NCBI GenBank assembly: GCA_030539165.1
Contig: JAUNSO010000013.1
Coordinates: forward strand, 16,187 to 67,124
From: a bacterium
GTDB taxonomy: Bacteria; Bacillota; Clostridia; Lachnospirales; Lachnospiraceae
Reading direction: 5' to 3'
Length of the DNA: 50,938 nucleotides
A program made the translations under genes and the position numbers. The notes under the pieces were generated by a model that was given only the letters and a program-made list of their open reading frames with translations, was not told the origin of the DNA and made no database searches. Shown here in pieces: positions 50,742 through 50,938 of this stretch; within the stretch, counting starts at the first letter, position 1, and every line of letters begins with the position of its first letter.

Positions 50742-50938
50742 TAAAGAGATTGGGTTTTGAGTAATAGAAGAACAGATGCAAAGAGTGTCTGTTCTTTCGC
50801 ACTTTATTTAGATTATATTATAGTCTTAAATTGATAATGTGCGGTTGACTGCCCTGGTGAGCAGACGAGAAAGATATGAAATCACGGTGACTTAAAATTT
50901 TAAATTCCAGTGCAAGGGTAAATTCCACCACACGTTAA
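50742..50938. other. Window end: no gene recognised
   Basis: AGAACAGA and TCTGTTCT (50769-50795) form an 8-bp stem followed by TTCGCACTTT, a weak terminator candidate. The remainder is AT-rich and shows no open frame with a ribosome site. Confidence 0.4.

Noticed and set aside
50840..50938. Possible tRNA or start of a new gene at the window end
   Set aside because: No cloverleaf-like pairing or ribosome site plus open frame could be seen in the remaining bases.

Overview
The window looks like a chromosome segment of an anaerobic, low-to-mid GC Gram-positive gut Clostridia species, most likely Lachnospiraceae. The basis is strong AGGAGG-type ribosome sites, lipoprotein signal peptides, an [FeFe]-hydrogenase/formate dehydrogenase module, an orphan Na+-decarboxylase beta subunit, a D-tagatose 3-epimerase resembling gut-clostridial enzymes, and CUT1 sugar uptake genes without their own ATPase. 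The taxonomic placement is inference. No rRNA, tRNA, CRISPR array or intact insertion sequence was recognised.

Layout. 1-1783: end of a heterodimeric ABC exporter. 1862-2134: a nuclease/transposase remnant. 2239-8067 (minus strand): CstA; an operon of fused SecDF, a 38-residue membrane peptide and OadB; and a small membrane protein. 8310-12019: hybrid histidine kinase with an adjacent TRAP-type binding lipoprotein. 12128-14593: DUF1697 protein, a double GNAT fusion and an alpha/beta hydrolase. 14697-16541: membrane-anchored GH25 muramidase, flanked by 33-bp imperfect direct repeats.

16674-22799 is the most unusual part. A tightly packed operon encodes a zinc-ribbon protein with a possible pseudokinase-like C-terminus, two paralogous vWA proteins, a divergent adenylosuccinate-synthetase-like enzyme, and a LytS-type sensor kinase with a response regulator carrying a SARP-like output domain. 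It ends in a clear terminator. I cannot match it to a characterised system. It looks like a regulated nucleotide-metabolite or protein-assembly system of unknown role.

22868-27134: M13 metallopeptidase lipoprotein, an ABC-2 pair and a small membrane protein. 27172-34998: a compact module like the hydrogen-dependent CO2 reductase (formate-hydrogen lyase) of acetogens. Its structural genes are two HycB-like ferredoxins, a group-A [FeFe]-hydrogenase and a cysteine-type FdhF. They are preceded by fused molybdenum-cofactor genes (FdhD-MobA and MoeA-MobB). 34991-38048: small genes, ending with an Rrf2 regulator and a cupin gene whose promoter carries two copies of one palindrome.

38143-39189 (minus): a Fic AMP-transferase with a winged-helix tail; its promoter has two identical spaced palindromes 53 bp apart. 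39395-39751: a decayed membrane-protein gene. 39960-48946: a deoxy-sugar/fucoside utilisation operon (binding lipoprotein, two permeases, AraC regulator, GHL6-like glycosidase, 3-epimerase, L-fucose isomerase), closed by a strong terminator. 49570-50741: two adjacent toxin-antitoxin modules (AbiE and MNT/HEPN), each with its second gene reduced to a short 5' fragment.

Starts were chosen from Shine-Dalgarno spacing and family alignment from memory. No database search was possible.
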